In this document: piece by piece, positions 18,357 through 25,483 of the stretch
Position numbering within the stretch: position 1 is the stretch's first letter
Layout: the number at the start of each line of letters is the position of its first letter
Assembly: GCF_000829375.1 (NCBI RefSeq)
Contig: NZ_AP014624.1
Span: forward strand, 2,418,001-2,482,000
Origin: Chryseobacterium sp. StRB126
GTDB taxonomy: Bacteria > Bacteroidota > Bacteroidia > Flavobacteriales > Weeksellaceae
Length of the DNA: 64,000 nucleotides
Reading direction: 5' to 3'
Position numbers and translations under genes: made by a program
The notes under the pieces: model-generated
Database searches by the model: none
What the model was told of the DNA's origin: nothing
The model's input: only the letters and a program-made list of their open reading frames with translations

Positions 18357-18357
18357 G

Positions 18358-18425
18358 TTTCGGCTAAAGCCGGTTGAATTGGAATATCATAAAAAGGCGG
18401 GTTAAAACCTGCCTCTATTGATTGA
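18358..18425. repeat. REP-like double hairpin
   Basis: CGGCTAAAGCCG forms a short stem, and GGCGGGT/ACCTGCC forms a second around TAAA. The pair follows the panE-like gene directly. Paired hairpins of this kind are typical of dispersed REP-like elements in Bacteroidota genomes, but only this copy was noticed here. It may also act as a weak terminator. Confidence 0.5.
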
Positions 18426-18513
18426 ATAGAAATTTAGCAGCATTATTAAAAATGATGTGTTTATGTAGTTAATTTAGAATGGCAGAATACTTATAGGAAT
18501 GTATAGTTTAGAA

Positions 18514-18864
18514 TTAAGCTCCATGCATGAACTTCTGCCGGTCTAACAAAACTTCTTCTGTTTCTCTATGATCAGGATCATCAATACAGCAGTCTACCGG
18601 GCATACCGCCTTACATTGAGGCTCTTCATGAAACCCCTTACATTCGGTACATTTTCCGGATACAATATAATAAACATCATCAGAAACCGCCGGATTATAG
18701 GTTGCTGCGTCTCCTTCTGTACCATCCGGGAAGTTAATATGACCCGAAAGTTTCGTTTTATCCTGCCAACGCCAGTCGATGGCTCCTTCGTAAATGGCTG
18801 AATTAGGGCACTCAGGTTCACAGGCACCACAGTTGATGCAGGCATCTGTTATTTTAATAGCCAT
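18514..18864 (-). CDS. Two-cluster [4Fe-4S] ferredoxin
   Basis: The ATG at 18864 gives MAIKITDACINCGACEPECP, the usual start of this family; an upstream in-frame codon at 18906 is less likely. The 116-residue protein has cluster ligands C9, C12, C15, C19 and C72, C75, C84, C88, with an insertion between the two motifs as in long Azotobacter/Allochromatium-type ferredoxins. It carries low-potential electrons and probably receives them from the ferredoxin-NADP reductase at 19328. A weak hairpin at 18893-18927 lies between it and the broken 2Fe-2S ferredoxin gene, so read-through or a separate promoter is needed. Confidence 0.93.
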   Translation of the reverse strand: MAIKITDACINCGACEPECPNSAIYEGAIDWRWQDKTKLSGHINFPDGTEGDAATYNPAVSDDVYYIVSGKCTECKGFHEEPQCKAVCPVDCCIDDPDHRETEEVLLDRQKFMHGA

Positions 18865-18998
18865 ATGCTTTATTTTTAAAATGTTGTAAAAAAGGGATTC
18901 CTTCAACGTACTGTTTTAGAAATCCCTACTAAACTTAATTAAAACAGTTCCAACAATTTATTACATCATAAACTGTGCAAACTTGTATTTTGAATCTG

Positions 18999-19322
18999 TT
19001 AATTTGCCGCAATTTCTATGGCAAGGCCATCCATTTGGGCTGTCAGATAGATTTGACAGGCTAACCTGCTGGTTTCATTGGAAGTAAAGAGTTCCGAAAG
19101 AAGTGCATCCTCCACATCACTTTTTTCAGACAATGATGCTGCATTGTTCAGAATAAAACAATGACAGGTGGCACACATCGCCATTCAGCCGCACATGGCT
19201 TCCATAGGGAGTTCATAGGCTTTACAGATATCTTTTAAAGTGAGTCCCATCTCCAGTGGGCAGATCAGGGTATATTCAATACCGGTCTGATCTGTCACTG
19301 TGATTGTAATTTCATCTTTCAT
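18999..19322 (-). pseudogene. [2Fe-2S] ferredoxin interrupted by an in-frame TGA
   Basis: From ATG at 19322 the frame encodes 45 residues ending EAMCG, then TGA at 19187-19185, then 61 more residues in the same frame (MAMCATCHCF and so on). Homologues normally read C-G-G-x-A-x-C-x2-C here, so a single G-to-T change in a GGA Gly codon explains the stop. The expected ligands C44, C50 and C53 flank the stop, and a fourth follows in LACQIYL. Restart at the next ATG would lose C44 and could not hold the cluster. The rest of the gene is intact, so the change is recent or is a sequencing error. Confidence 0.85.
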
Positions 19323-19327
19323 GGTTA

Positions 19328-20380
19328 TTAGTCAATTGTTGCTACTACTTGCTTTTCTGCCTGCTTCTTTGTTCCGTCAAAACCTTCGATGCCGCTTACC
19401 GTAGTATATTTCAGAACAAACTTTTTATTAGGATTCAGTCGCTGGTAAATGCTTTGGCAGGCAATAGCCGCTTCATGGAACCCACATAAAATCAGCTTCA
19501 TTTTAAAAGGATAGGTATTAATGTCTCCTACAGCATAAACCCCACCGATATTCGTCTGGAAATCTGTGCTGTTATCCACTTTAATGGCATTCTTTTCCAG
19601 TTCCAGCCCCCATTCTACTAGAGGGCCAAGCTTAGGAACCAATCCAAATAAAGGAATGAAATAATCGGTATCAATAGTTTGAATAGCACCTTCTTTTTCT
19701 ACTACAATTTCCTGTAGTGAACCTTCTCCTTTAATACCGATAACTTCTGCCGGAGTAATCAGATTGATCTTTCTTTCATGCTTTAATTTTTTCACTTTTT
19801 CTACAGAATCCAGAGCTCCTCTGAATTCATTTCGCCTGTGAATTAGTGTTAATGAGGAAGCTATTTCTGCTAAATGTATCGTCCAGTCCAGGGCAGAATC
19901 GCCACCACCGGCAATCACCACACGTTTTCCGGCATAATCCTCCGGACGTTTGATGAAATAATTGACACCGCAGTCTTCATACAAAGAAATATTTTCAATA
20001 GGCGGTTTTTTAGGCTCGAAACTTCCGAGGCCTCCGGCAATAACAACCGCCTTAGCTCTGTGTTTTGTCCCTTTATCGGTAATCACTTCAAATAAGTTTT
20101 CTTCCAGCTTCAGAAGATGTACAGCCGTTTCATAAAGGGTAAATCCGGGTTCAAACTGTTTGATCTGTTCATATAAATTATCAACCAGTTCACCAGCCAA
20201 TACACTCGGGAATCCGGGAATATCAAATATGGGCTTCTTGGGATATAATTCTGATAACTGGCCTCCCATCTGTGGCAATGCATCAATAATATGGCAGTGC
20301 ATTTTGAGAAGGCCGGCTTCAAAAACCGTAAATAACCCTACAGGGCCGGCACCAATGATCAGTATATCTGTTTCTATCAT
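19328..20380 (-). CDS. Ferredoxin-NADP+ reductase, thioredoxin-reductase-like type
   Basis: This 350-residue flavoprotein has the FAD motif IIGAGPVGLF (8-17), the NADPH motif IAGGGDSALDW (about 156-166) and the second FAD motif YAVGDINTYPF (about 284-294). The CxxC pair of true thioredoxin reductases is absent, which marks the YumC-type ferredoxin-NADP reductase family. It moves electrons between NADPH and ferredoxin. The [2Fe-2S] ferredoxin gene lies 5 nt downstream and the FMN reductase gene 1 nt upstream, so it is embedded in the redox operon under the SufR-like operator. Confidence 0.93.
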   Translation of the reverse strand: MIETDILIIGAGPVGLFTVFEAGLLKMHCHIIDALPQMGGQLSELYPKKPIFDIPGFPSVLAGELVDNLYEQIKQFEPGFTLYETAVHLLKLEENLFEVITDKGTKHRAKAVVIAGGLGSFEPKKPPIENISLYEDCGVNYFIKRPEDYAGKRVVIAGGGDSALDWTIHLAEIASSLTLIHRRNEFRGALDSVEKVKKLKHERKINLITPAEVIGIKGEGSLQEIVVEKEGAIQTIDTDYFIPLFGLVPKLGPLVEWGLELEKNAIKVDNSTDFQTNIGGVYAVGDINTYPFKMKLILCGFHEAAIACQSIYQRLNPNKKFVLKYTTVSGIEGFDGTKKQAEKQVVATID

Positions 20381-20381
20381 G

Positions 20382-20951
20382 TTATGATTGGTTTATTATC
20401 TTTTTTTCAATTTTCTTTGTGGTGGCTATGTTGATAAGCTTATCCAGTTTACTGGTATAGAATGCTGAGATCTGTTTAGGATTTTCATTATCAAATAAGA
20501 AAGTTCTGAGAATCGGAACACTGAAGGGAAGCGGCCATGCCCGTAATGACTTAGCAATAGCATCCATCGCATTAATTCCCTGCATGGCCTGTAAACCATC
20601 TGCCCAGCACACCAGTCCTATAGTTTTGTCTGTAAGATAAGGCTCATAAGAATTGGCAGTTACTTCCAGCCAATCCAGGCAGTTTTTCATCACTCCCGGA
20701 ATGCTTCCGTGATAGAGTGGGGCCAGCCAGAAGTGAAAATCAGCATCCTGAAATAGTTGAGTCATTCGTTCCACAGCCAAAGGGGTTTTGGTGAGTGTGA
20801 CATCAAATAAAGGAATCCCGGAATCTGCGAGCGTAAAAATATCAGTGCGGATCCCGAGCGCTTCCAGCTGTTCTGATAGATAAGCAGAGATCAGTCCGGA
20901 AGTAGACTCTGTTCTTCTTTCCAGAGATCCGTTGAATATGATTGCTTTCAT
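20382..20951 (-). CDS. NADPH-dependent FMN reductase-like flavoprotein
   Basis: This 189-residue flavodoxin-like protein has the FMN-binding start NGSLERRTEST (about 7-17) and the family motif PLYHGSIPGVMKNCLDWL (about 78-95). Such enzymes reduce FMN, quinones or iron chelates with NAD(P)H. It is 1 nt from the ferredoxin reductase gene and 6 nt from the DUF2480 gene, consistent with one transcript. The exact substrate is not known. Confidence 0.88.
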   Translation of the reverse strand: MKAIIFNGSLERRTESTSGLISAYLSEQLEALGIRTDIFTLADSGIPLFDVTLTKTPLAVERMTQLFQDADFHFWLAPLYHGSIPGVMKNCLDWLEVTANSYEPYLTDKTIGLVCWADGLQAMQGINAMDAIAKSLRAWPLPFSVPILRTFLFDNENPKQISAFYTSKLDKLINIATTKKIEKKIINQS

Positions 20952-20957
20952 TTTGTT

Positions 20958-21458
20958 TTATTTTTTGAAAATTACTTTTGGAAGTCCTATTTCGCCGTAC
21001 ATCAGGCTTTTCACCAAAGGTTTTAAAAGTTCAGTAGCTAATACATAAAGGGCCGGATCATGAGAATTACTTGCTCTCACAACAACTTTCTGATCTTTAA
21101 AATGTTTTAGATCTGCATAGGTCATACGGCGTTTCCAAAGATCAAGCAATACCGTTTCGGCACTCTTTAAATCTACATAAACGGCATACGGGGATAGCTT
21201 TTCCATAAGAAGCATATAGGCCCAAGGGGGAATGATAGCATCAGTAGAACAAATAATTCCGACAGCCTTGTTTTGATACACAGAATAATCTGCTGCCGAA
21301 ATGGATTCTTTAAATTCCTTTTCCTTGACAATCATTCCCATAAAAAGATGGTCTTTAATATCTAATTCTACAATTTCTGTAGTGGGCTTATAATCTAAAA
21401 AGTCAAAAGCAATAATGCCTGAAGCAGCTGCTTTATTGACGAAAACCTGAGTATCCAT
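20958..21458 (-). CDS. DUF2480-family protein
   Basis: This 166-residue protein matches the Bacteroidota-specific DUF2480 family by its typical stretches: VNKAAASGIIAFDF at the start, TDAIIPPWAYMLLMEKLSPY (about 73-92) and KPLVKSLMYGEIGLPKV near the end. It has no signal peptide or membrane segment. No function is established for the family. Here it lies between superoxide dismutase and a flavin reductase in a redox operon, which points to a role in oxidative stress or Fe-S handling; that is inference from context. Confidence 0.85.
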   Translation of the reverse strand: MDTQVFVNKAAASGIIAFDFLDYKPTTEIVELDIKDHLFMGMIVKEKEFKESISAADYSVYQNKAVGIICSTDAIIPPWAYMLLMEKLSPYAVYVDLKSAETVLLDLWKRRMTYADLKHFKDQKVVVRASNSHDPALYVLATELLKPLVKSLMYGEIGLPKVIFKK

Positions 21459-21488
21459 TGCTTCTGTTTTATCCTGAAATATTGTGTA

Positions 21489-22115
21489 TTATCTTATTTT
21501 TGAAAGAGCTTCTTCATATTTTTTCTCTACCGATGTCCAGTCTAATACAGACCAGAATGAATCCAGATAATCTGCTCTTTTGTTCTGATAAGCCAGATAA
21601 TAGGCGTGTTCCCAAACATCAATTCCAAGGATTGGAAAGCCTCTGTTCACCGGAAGAACATCCATCATAGGATTGTCCTGATTGGGAGTAGAGCTTACCG
21701 CAAGAGAACCATTGAATTTTACAAACAACCAGACCCAGCCTGATCCGAATTGTCCAAGCCCAGCCTTTTTCATTTCAGCCTTAAGTTCATCCAGGCTTCC
21801 AAAAGTGGAGATGATCGTTTCATTCAGTTTTCCTTCGGGAGTTAATTTGGGTTGAGGAGAAAGGATTTCCCAAAATAAAGAATGATTGAAGTGCCCACCG
21901 CCATTATTTCTCACTGCCGGACTGTATTCGCTGATTCTTTGTAGTAAAGAATTGAGATCCGGATTGGTTTCATTGGTTTGTTCCAGTGCTGCATTCAGGT
22001 TATCTACATAAGCCTGATGGTGACGCTGGTGATGAATAGTCATTGTATTTTTATCTATAAATGGTTCCAGCGCATCATACGCATAGGATAACTGAGGTAG
22101 TGTAAATGGTTTCAT
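21489..22115 (-). CDS. sodA: Superoxide dismutase (Fe/Mn family, Mn-type signature)
   Basis: This 208-residue enzyme has the metal ligands H28 (MTIHHQ), H78 (HFNHSLFW), D166 and H170 (DVWEHAYY). It disproportionates superoxide to oxygen and hydrogen peroxide. The stretches NNGGGH (71-75) and STPNQD (142-147, with Q146) are of the kind usual in Mn enzymes, but a cambialistic enzyme is possible. No signal peptide is present, so it acts in the cytoplasm. It is the first gene of the operon; its promoter at 22142-22171 is overlapped by a SufR-type palindrome. Confidence 0.95.
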   Translation of the reverse strand: MKPFTLPQLSYAYDALEPFIDKNTMTIHHQRHHQAYVDNLNAALEQTNETNPDLNSLLQRISEYSPAVRNNGGGHFNHSLFWEILSPQPKLTPEGKLNETIISTFGSLDELKAEMKKAGLGQFGSGWVWLFVKFNGSLAVSSTPNQDNPMMDVLPVNRGFPILGIDVWEHAYYLAYQNKRADYLDSFWSVLDWTSVEKKYEEALSKIR

Positions 22116-22141
22116 TGCATTTATTTTTAATTAATGTAGGA

Positions 22142-22171
22142 CAAAGGTAGAAATTTATTTTAATAAAACAA
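22142..22171 (-). promoter_or_regulatory. Promoter of the sod redox operon
   Basis: On the reverse strand TTG at 22171-22169 is followed after 19 nt by TACCTTTG at 22149-22142, a full consensus match. The -33 TTG lies inside the palindromic operator at 22162-22189, so bound regulator would block RNA polymerase. Confidence 0.8.
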
Positions 22172-22189
22172 CTTATTGGTTGTTTTATT
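22162..22189. promoter_or_regulatory. Perfect palindromic operator (CAAC-N6-GTTG), SufR-type
   Basis: AATAAAACAAC (22162-22172) and GTTGTTTTATT (22179-22189) are perfect 11-bp inverted repeats around TTATTG. The core CAAC-N6-GTTG is the form reported for cyanobacterial SufR. It overlaps the -33 element of the sod promoter and lies beside a divergent SufR-like gene, so repression is the likely effect. Confidence 0.8.
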
Positions 22190-22243
22190 GATTTGGAAAT
22201 TTTTATTTTTAATGTATTGTAAAACAGTGTTTTGATTTGTTTA

Positions 22244-22273
22244 TTTGAAGATTATAGAAAATGACTATCTTTG
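22244..22273 (+). promoter_or_regulatory. Promoter of the SufR-like regulator gene
   Basis: TTTG at 22244-22247 and TATCTTTG at 22266-22273 are separated by 18 nt, a full consensus match. Transcription would begin near 22280, just before the second operator. Confidence 0.8.
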
Positions 22274-22289
22274 TTGTTGAAAAATAAAA

Positions 22290-22303
22290 CAACCTAAATA
22301 TTG
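22290..22303. promoter_or_regulatory. Second, degenerate operator in the regulator's leader
   Basis: CAAC (22290-22293), six bases, then ATTG (22300-22303) match CAAC-N6-GTTG at seven of eight core positions. The left flank AATAAAACAAC repeats the left arm of the first operator exactly. Its place just downstream of the likely start suggests autoregulation. Confidence 0.6.
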
Positions 22304-22307
22304 TCAA

Positions 22308-22928
22308 ATGAAGAAACCGGCAGGAGATCGCATTCTGATGTTTTTAAAGATGAGAGGGGAAGCCACTTCACTTCTGATTGCTAAAGAGTTATCCATCACA
22401 AAAGAAGGAGCGAGAAAGCATTTGCTAAACCTTGCAGAAGCCGGATTGATTGAACCGACAATGAAAAGTGAAGGAGTAGGCCGTCCTTCTACTTACTATA
22501 CTCTTACAGATAAAGGTTTGGCGCAGTTTCCGGATACTCATGCGGAAGTAACGGTTCAGCTTTTACAATCTGTAAAAAATCTTTTGGGAGAAAATGCACT
22601 GGATCTGTTGATTACCGATCGTGAGAAGAATACCTATGAACGTTATGAAAAGGCTATTTCTAAGACTAAAACCCTAGAGGAGCGTCTTGAAGTTCTTGCC
22701 GAAGCCAGAAGCAAAGAAGGGTATATGGCAGAATGGAAAAAAGAAGGCAAAGAATATTTTCTGATTGAAAACCATTGTCCTATTTGTGCTGCTGCTACGG
22801 AATGCCAGGGATTTTGCCGGGCGGAACTTTCAAATTTTCAATCACTGATTGGGAGTGAATATACCGTGGAAAGGGTAGACCATATTATTTCAGGAGGACA
22901 GCGTTGTGTGTATAAAATAAGTCAGTAA
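22308..22928 (+). CDS. SufR-like iron-sulfur transcriptional regulator
   Basis: This 206-residue protein has an N-terminal winged helix (about 5-70, with SLLIAKELSITKEGARKHL as the HTH) and a C-terminal cysteine cluster ENHCPICAAATECQGFC. The likely Fe-S ligands are among C157, C160, C166 and C170, with C200 further on. This layout is that of SufR-type repressors, which hold an Fe-S cluster and respond to iron and oxidative state. It diverges from the superoxide dismutase-ferredoxin operon, with CAAC-N6-GTTG operators between them. No suf genes are present in the window, so it may have been recruited to a redox regulon. Confidence 0.85.
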   Translation: MKKPAGDRILMFLKMRGEATSLLIAKELSITKEGARKHLLNLAEAGLIEPTMKSEGVGRPSTYYTLTDKGLAQFPDTHAEVTVQLLQSVKNLLGENALDLLITDREKNTYERYEKAISKTKTLEERLEVLAEARSKEGYMAEWKKEGKEYFLIENHCPICAAATECQGFCRAELSNFQSLIGSEYTVERVDHIISGGQRCVYKISQ

Positions 22929-22956
22929 TATTTCATCATTAAAATTTATTTTCAAT

Positions 22957-23598
22957 ATGGCTCTAAAGGCAGTAATTTTTGATATGGACGGAGTTCTTGT
23001 GGACTCAGAAGGTTTCTGGGCAAAAGCAGAACGGGAAGTATTTTCATCCTATGGAGTTCAGATCACAGATGAGCTGGCTGCACAGACGAAATATATGACT
23101 ACGAAACAGGTAACAGAGTTCTGGTATGGGCGATTTCCTTGGGAAAACCTTGATGTACCTACTTTGGAACAGGAAGTAGTCTCCAGAGTTATTGAGCTCA
23201 TCCGATCTGAGGACTGTACCATGTCCGGAATTCAGGAATTTATTAAGGATATTAAAAGTAAAGAATATAAGATAGGGCTGGCTACGAACGCTCCTTTACG
23301 TGTTGCCGATGCTGTTCTTGAAAAGCTTCAGGTTCGGGATTATTTTGATACTGTTCACTCCTCCGAATTTGAAGAGCAGGGCAAACCTTATCCTGCTGTA
23401 TATCTTAGTTCTGCCCGGCAATTGGGAATCCCGCCTGAATATTGTATTGCCATTGAAGACAGCCATTCCGGATTGAAAGCGGCTAAAGCTGCCGGGATGA
23501 AAACTGTTGTTTTTACCAATAATGTTGAAATCATAAACTTTGAGCATGCAGATTATAAAATCCTGAATTTTGAATCAGCTCAGCTGCCTGCCTTCTAA
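22957..23598 (+). CDS. HAD-family sugar phosphatase (HxpB-like)
   Basis: This 213-residue protein has the HAD motifs: DMDGVLVDSE (motif I, nucleophile D9), ATNAP (motif II, near residue 110), the conserved Lys in EQGKPYP, and IEDSHSGLKAAKAAG (motif III, about 168-182). The cap domain is of the small helical type found in 2-deoxyglucose-6-phosphate and hexitol phosphatases. It follows the SufR-like gene by 28 nt and may share its transcript. The substrate is a guess from the family. Confidence 0.88.
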   Translation: MALKAVIFDMDGVLVDSEGFWAKAEREVFSSYGVQITDELAAQTKYMTTKQVTEFWYGRFPWENLDVPTLEQEVVSRVIELIRSEDCTMSGIQEFIKDIKSKEYKIGLATNAPLRVADAVLEKLQVRDYFDTVHSSEFEEQGKPYPAVYLSSARQLGIPPEYCIAIEDSHSGLKAAKAAGMKTVVFTNNVEIINFEHADYKILNFESAQLPAF

Positions 23599-23635
23599 AT
23601 GGGTAGAATATTTACTTTCATTTTCTTCCTTACAA

Positions 23636-24262
23636 TCAATATTTCGTAAGAATTTCCATCAGCATCAGAATAGAAATTAATTTTTTGGAAGATTGATAAT
23701 CCGGATTGAGCTGTTCTCGGATTTCCCCCAGAGCCTTACTCAGTTTGTTGCTTACAGTTTTGTTGCTTATCCCCAGTTCTTCTGCCGTTTCCTGAACAGA
23801 CATATTTCTTCGGATTCTCATTTCATACACCTGTTGTTCGGTGGGGGGAAGCTGTGAAACCACTTTATCAATCATGGATAATAAAGCACTGATTTCATTT
23901 TCTTCCAGAATTTCAAAATACTCAGTGTCTGATGCATCTATTTCTGCAGGGATATCAAATTCATCAATACTCAATGTTGGAGGTATTTTTTTAAAGCTGT
24001 TGTAGTAATCCAGAATCCGGTAATGCAGATGCCGAAGCAGATAGCCTTTTGCACTTCCTGATTCATCCGTTTGTATCATCTCTGTATTCTCAAGGATCTT
24101 TATCCATAAATTCTGAAGCAGTTCTTCGGAAACTTCCTTATCCTTTGTCCGCACAAAAACGAAACGGTACAAACTATCCCAGTACCGGTCATACATCAGC
24201 ATAAATGCAGGTCTGTCACCTGATTTTATTTTCTTTAATAAAGTAGAATCTGTTAGGCTCAT
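23636..24262 (-). CDS. ECF sigma factor, FecI-like
   Basis: This 208-residue protein has sigma region 2 (DRYWDSLYRFVFVRTKDKEVSEELLQNLW, split over about 25-55) and region 4 (LPPTEQQVYEMRI and MSVQETAEELGISNKTVSNKL, about 140-175). It diverges from a FecR gene and an STN-bearing TonB receptor gene. That trio is the classical cell-surface signalling set, in which the receptor signals through FecR to free the sigma factor. TAATTTTG at 24280-24273 is a possible -7 element for it. Confidence 0.92.
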   Translation of the reverse strand: MSLTDSTLLKKIKSGDRPAFMLMYDRYWDSLYRFVFVRTKDKEVSEELLQNLWIKILENTEMIQTDESGSAKGYLLRHLHYRILDYYNSFKKIPPTLSIDEFDIPAEIDASDTEYFEILEENEISALLSMIDKVVSQLPPTEQQVYEMRIRRNMSVQETAEELGISNKTVSNKLSKALGEIREQLNPDYQSSKKLISILMLMEILTKY

Positions 24263-24492
24263 ATTACTGCAACAAAATTACCTAAAGGAAAATTAACTTT
24301 TTGTGAACTTTAATTATGGTAAGGTTAAATATTTCTGATGAATATCCCTTAATTGTGAATTTAATGTTTAATAAATGTAAAATAGATTGAAAAATCTCAA
24401 GACGGTGATATGAATATGAACTGAATGTTAAAAATGCGTTGGGGAAGTTTCTCATTTTCATAGTCTTATTGATAGAAGTATCGGTGAATACT

Positions 24493-25449
24493 ATGAAATA
24501 TTTTATGAAACGTTTTAATTATAAAAATATCGAGGCCTTTGTTTTCAGACTCTGGACACGTGAAGTTTCAGAGGAAAAGATCTCTGAAAAAGAAAAGGAA
24601 ATTTTAAAGAAATGGCAGACTCTTGCAGAAAAAGATCTGGATGAAGTTCATCTGCAGGAATCTAAAAAAAGAGTGCTGAGTGGCTTGGAGCATTATTTCG
24701 TTCCTTATGAAAAAGCAGAATACAGAAATAGGTTTCAGAAGAATGTCTATAAAATTGCCGCTGTCATTATTTTGCTTTTGACATTGGGCGGAGTTTTCAC
24801 TTATCATACATTCATTAAGCCGGATGTTTATCTTGCTGTATTGGAAAACAGGACCGTTCATCTGGAAGACGGATCTGTAGTAACCTTATTACCCGGAGCA
24901 GAACTTACGGTAGCAAAATCATTTCCTGCCTCTACCAGAGTAGTCAATTTAAAAGGAGATGCTATTTTTTCCATAGCCAAATCTAAAACTCATCCTTTTA
25001 TTGTTCATGCTGAGGGTTTCAGTACGAAAGTATTGGGAACGGTATTTAAAGTTTCCCAATCCGGGAAGAAAAAAGCAGTAGATCTTTATGAAGGAAAAGT
25101 GGCCGTATCTTCAGCGGGAGTACCTGTTTCTTATCTGAAACCCAATCAGAAATGGACGAATCTGGGGGTTGCCCGTACAACAGCTATTATTTCATTTGCT
25201 CCCGATGGAGTTTCAGGAAAGCAGCATCCTAAGTTATTGTCTTTAAGTTTTAACGATGTTTCTCTAAAAGAAGTGATTACAGTGCTGGAAGGCAATTATG
25301 GTACAAAAATTCATTATCCGAAAGAAGCTGAAGACAAAAAGATTACAGCAGATTTTACAGGAGGAACTGTGAGCGAAAATATAGAAGCATTAGCCTTTAT
25401 CCTGGGGTTTGAAGTTCAGAAAAACGATAATGCCTACATCCTGAAATAA
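24493..25449 (+). CDS. FecR-family anti-sigma factor
   Basis: The ATG at 24493 (or 24505) is preferred to the TTG at 24439, whose first 18 residues are an unlikely hydrophobic lead. The ~318-residue protein has a cytoplasmic N-terminal part, one transmembrane segment (IAAVIILLLTLGGVFTYH, about 87-104), then the periplasmic FecR domain (GDAIFSIAKSKTHPFIVHA) and a C-terminal DUF4974-like domain (LSLSFNDVSLKEVITVLE). It should pass a signal from the TonB receptor, 34 nt downstream, to the divergent sigma factor. Confidence 0.9.
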   Translation: MKYFMKRFNYKNIEAFVFRLWTREVSEEKISEKEKEILKKWQTLAEKDLDEVHLQESKKRVLSGLEHYFVPYEKAEYRNRFQKNVYKIAAVIILLLTLGGVFTYHTFIKPDVYLAVLENRTVHLEDGSVVTLLPGAELTVAKSFPASTRVVNLKGDAIFSIAKSKTHPFIVHAEGFSTKVLGTVFKVSQSGKKKAVDLYEGKVAVSSAGVPVSYLKPNQKWTNLGVARTTAIISFAPDGVSGKQHPKLLSLSFNDVSLKEVITVLEGNYGTKIHYPKEAEDKKITADFTGGTVSENIEALAFILGFEVQKNDNAYILK

Positions 25450-25483
25450 TAACGATCAAAAAACAAATAATCAGATAATCTTA

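Noticed and set aside
18999..19322. The in-frame TGA as a selenocysteine codon
   Set aside because: The TGA sits at a Gly position, not a Cys, no SECIS-like hairpin was seen after it, and no selenium genes are in the window.
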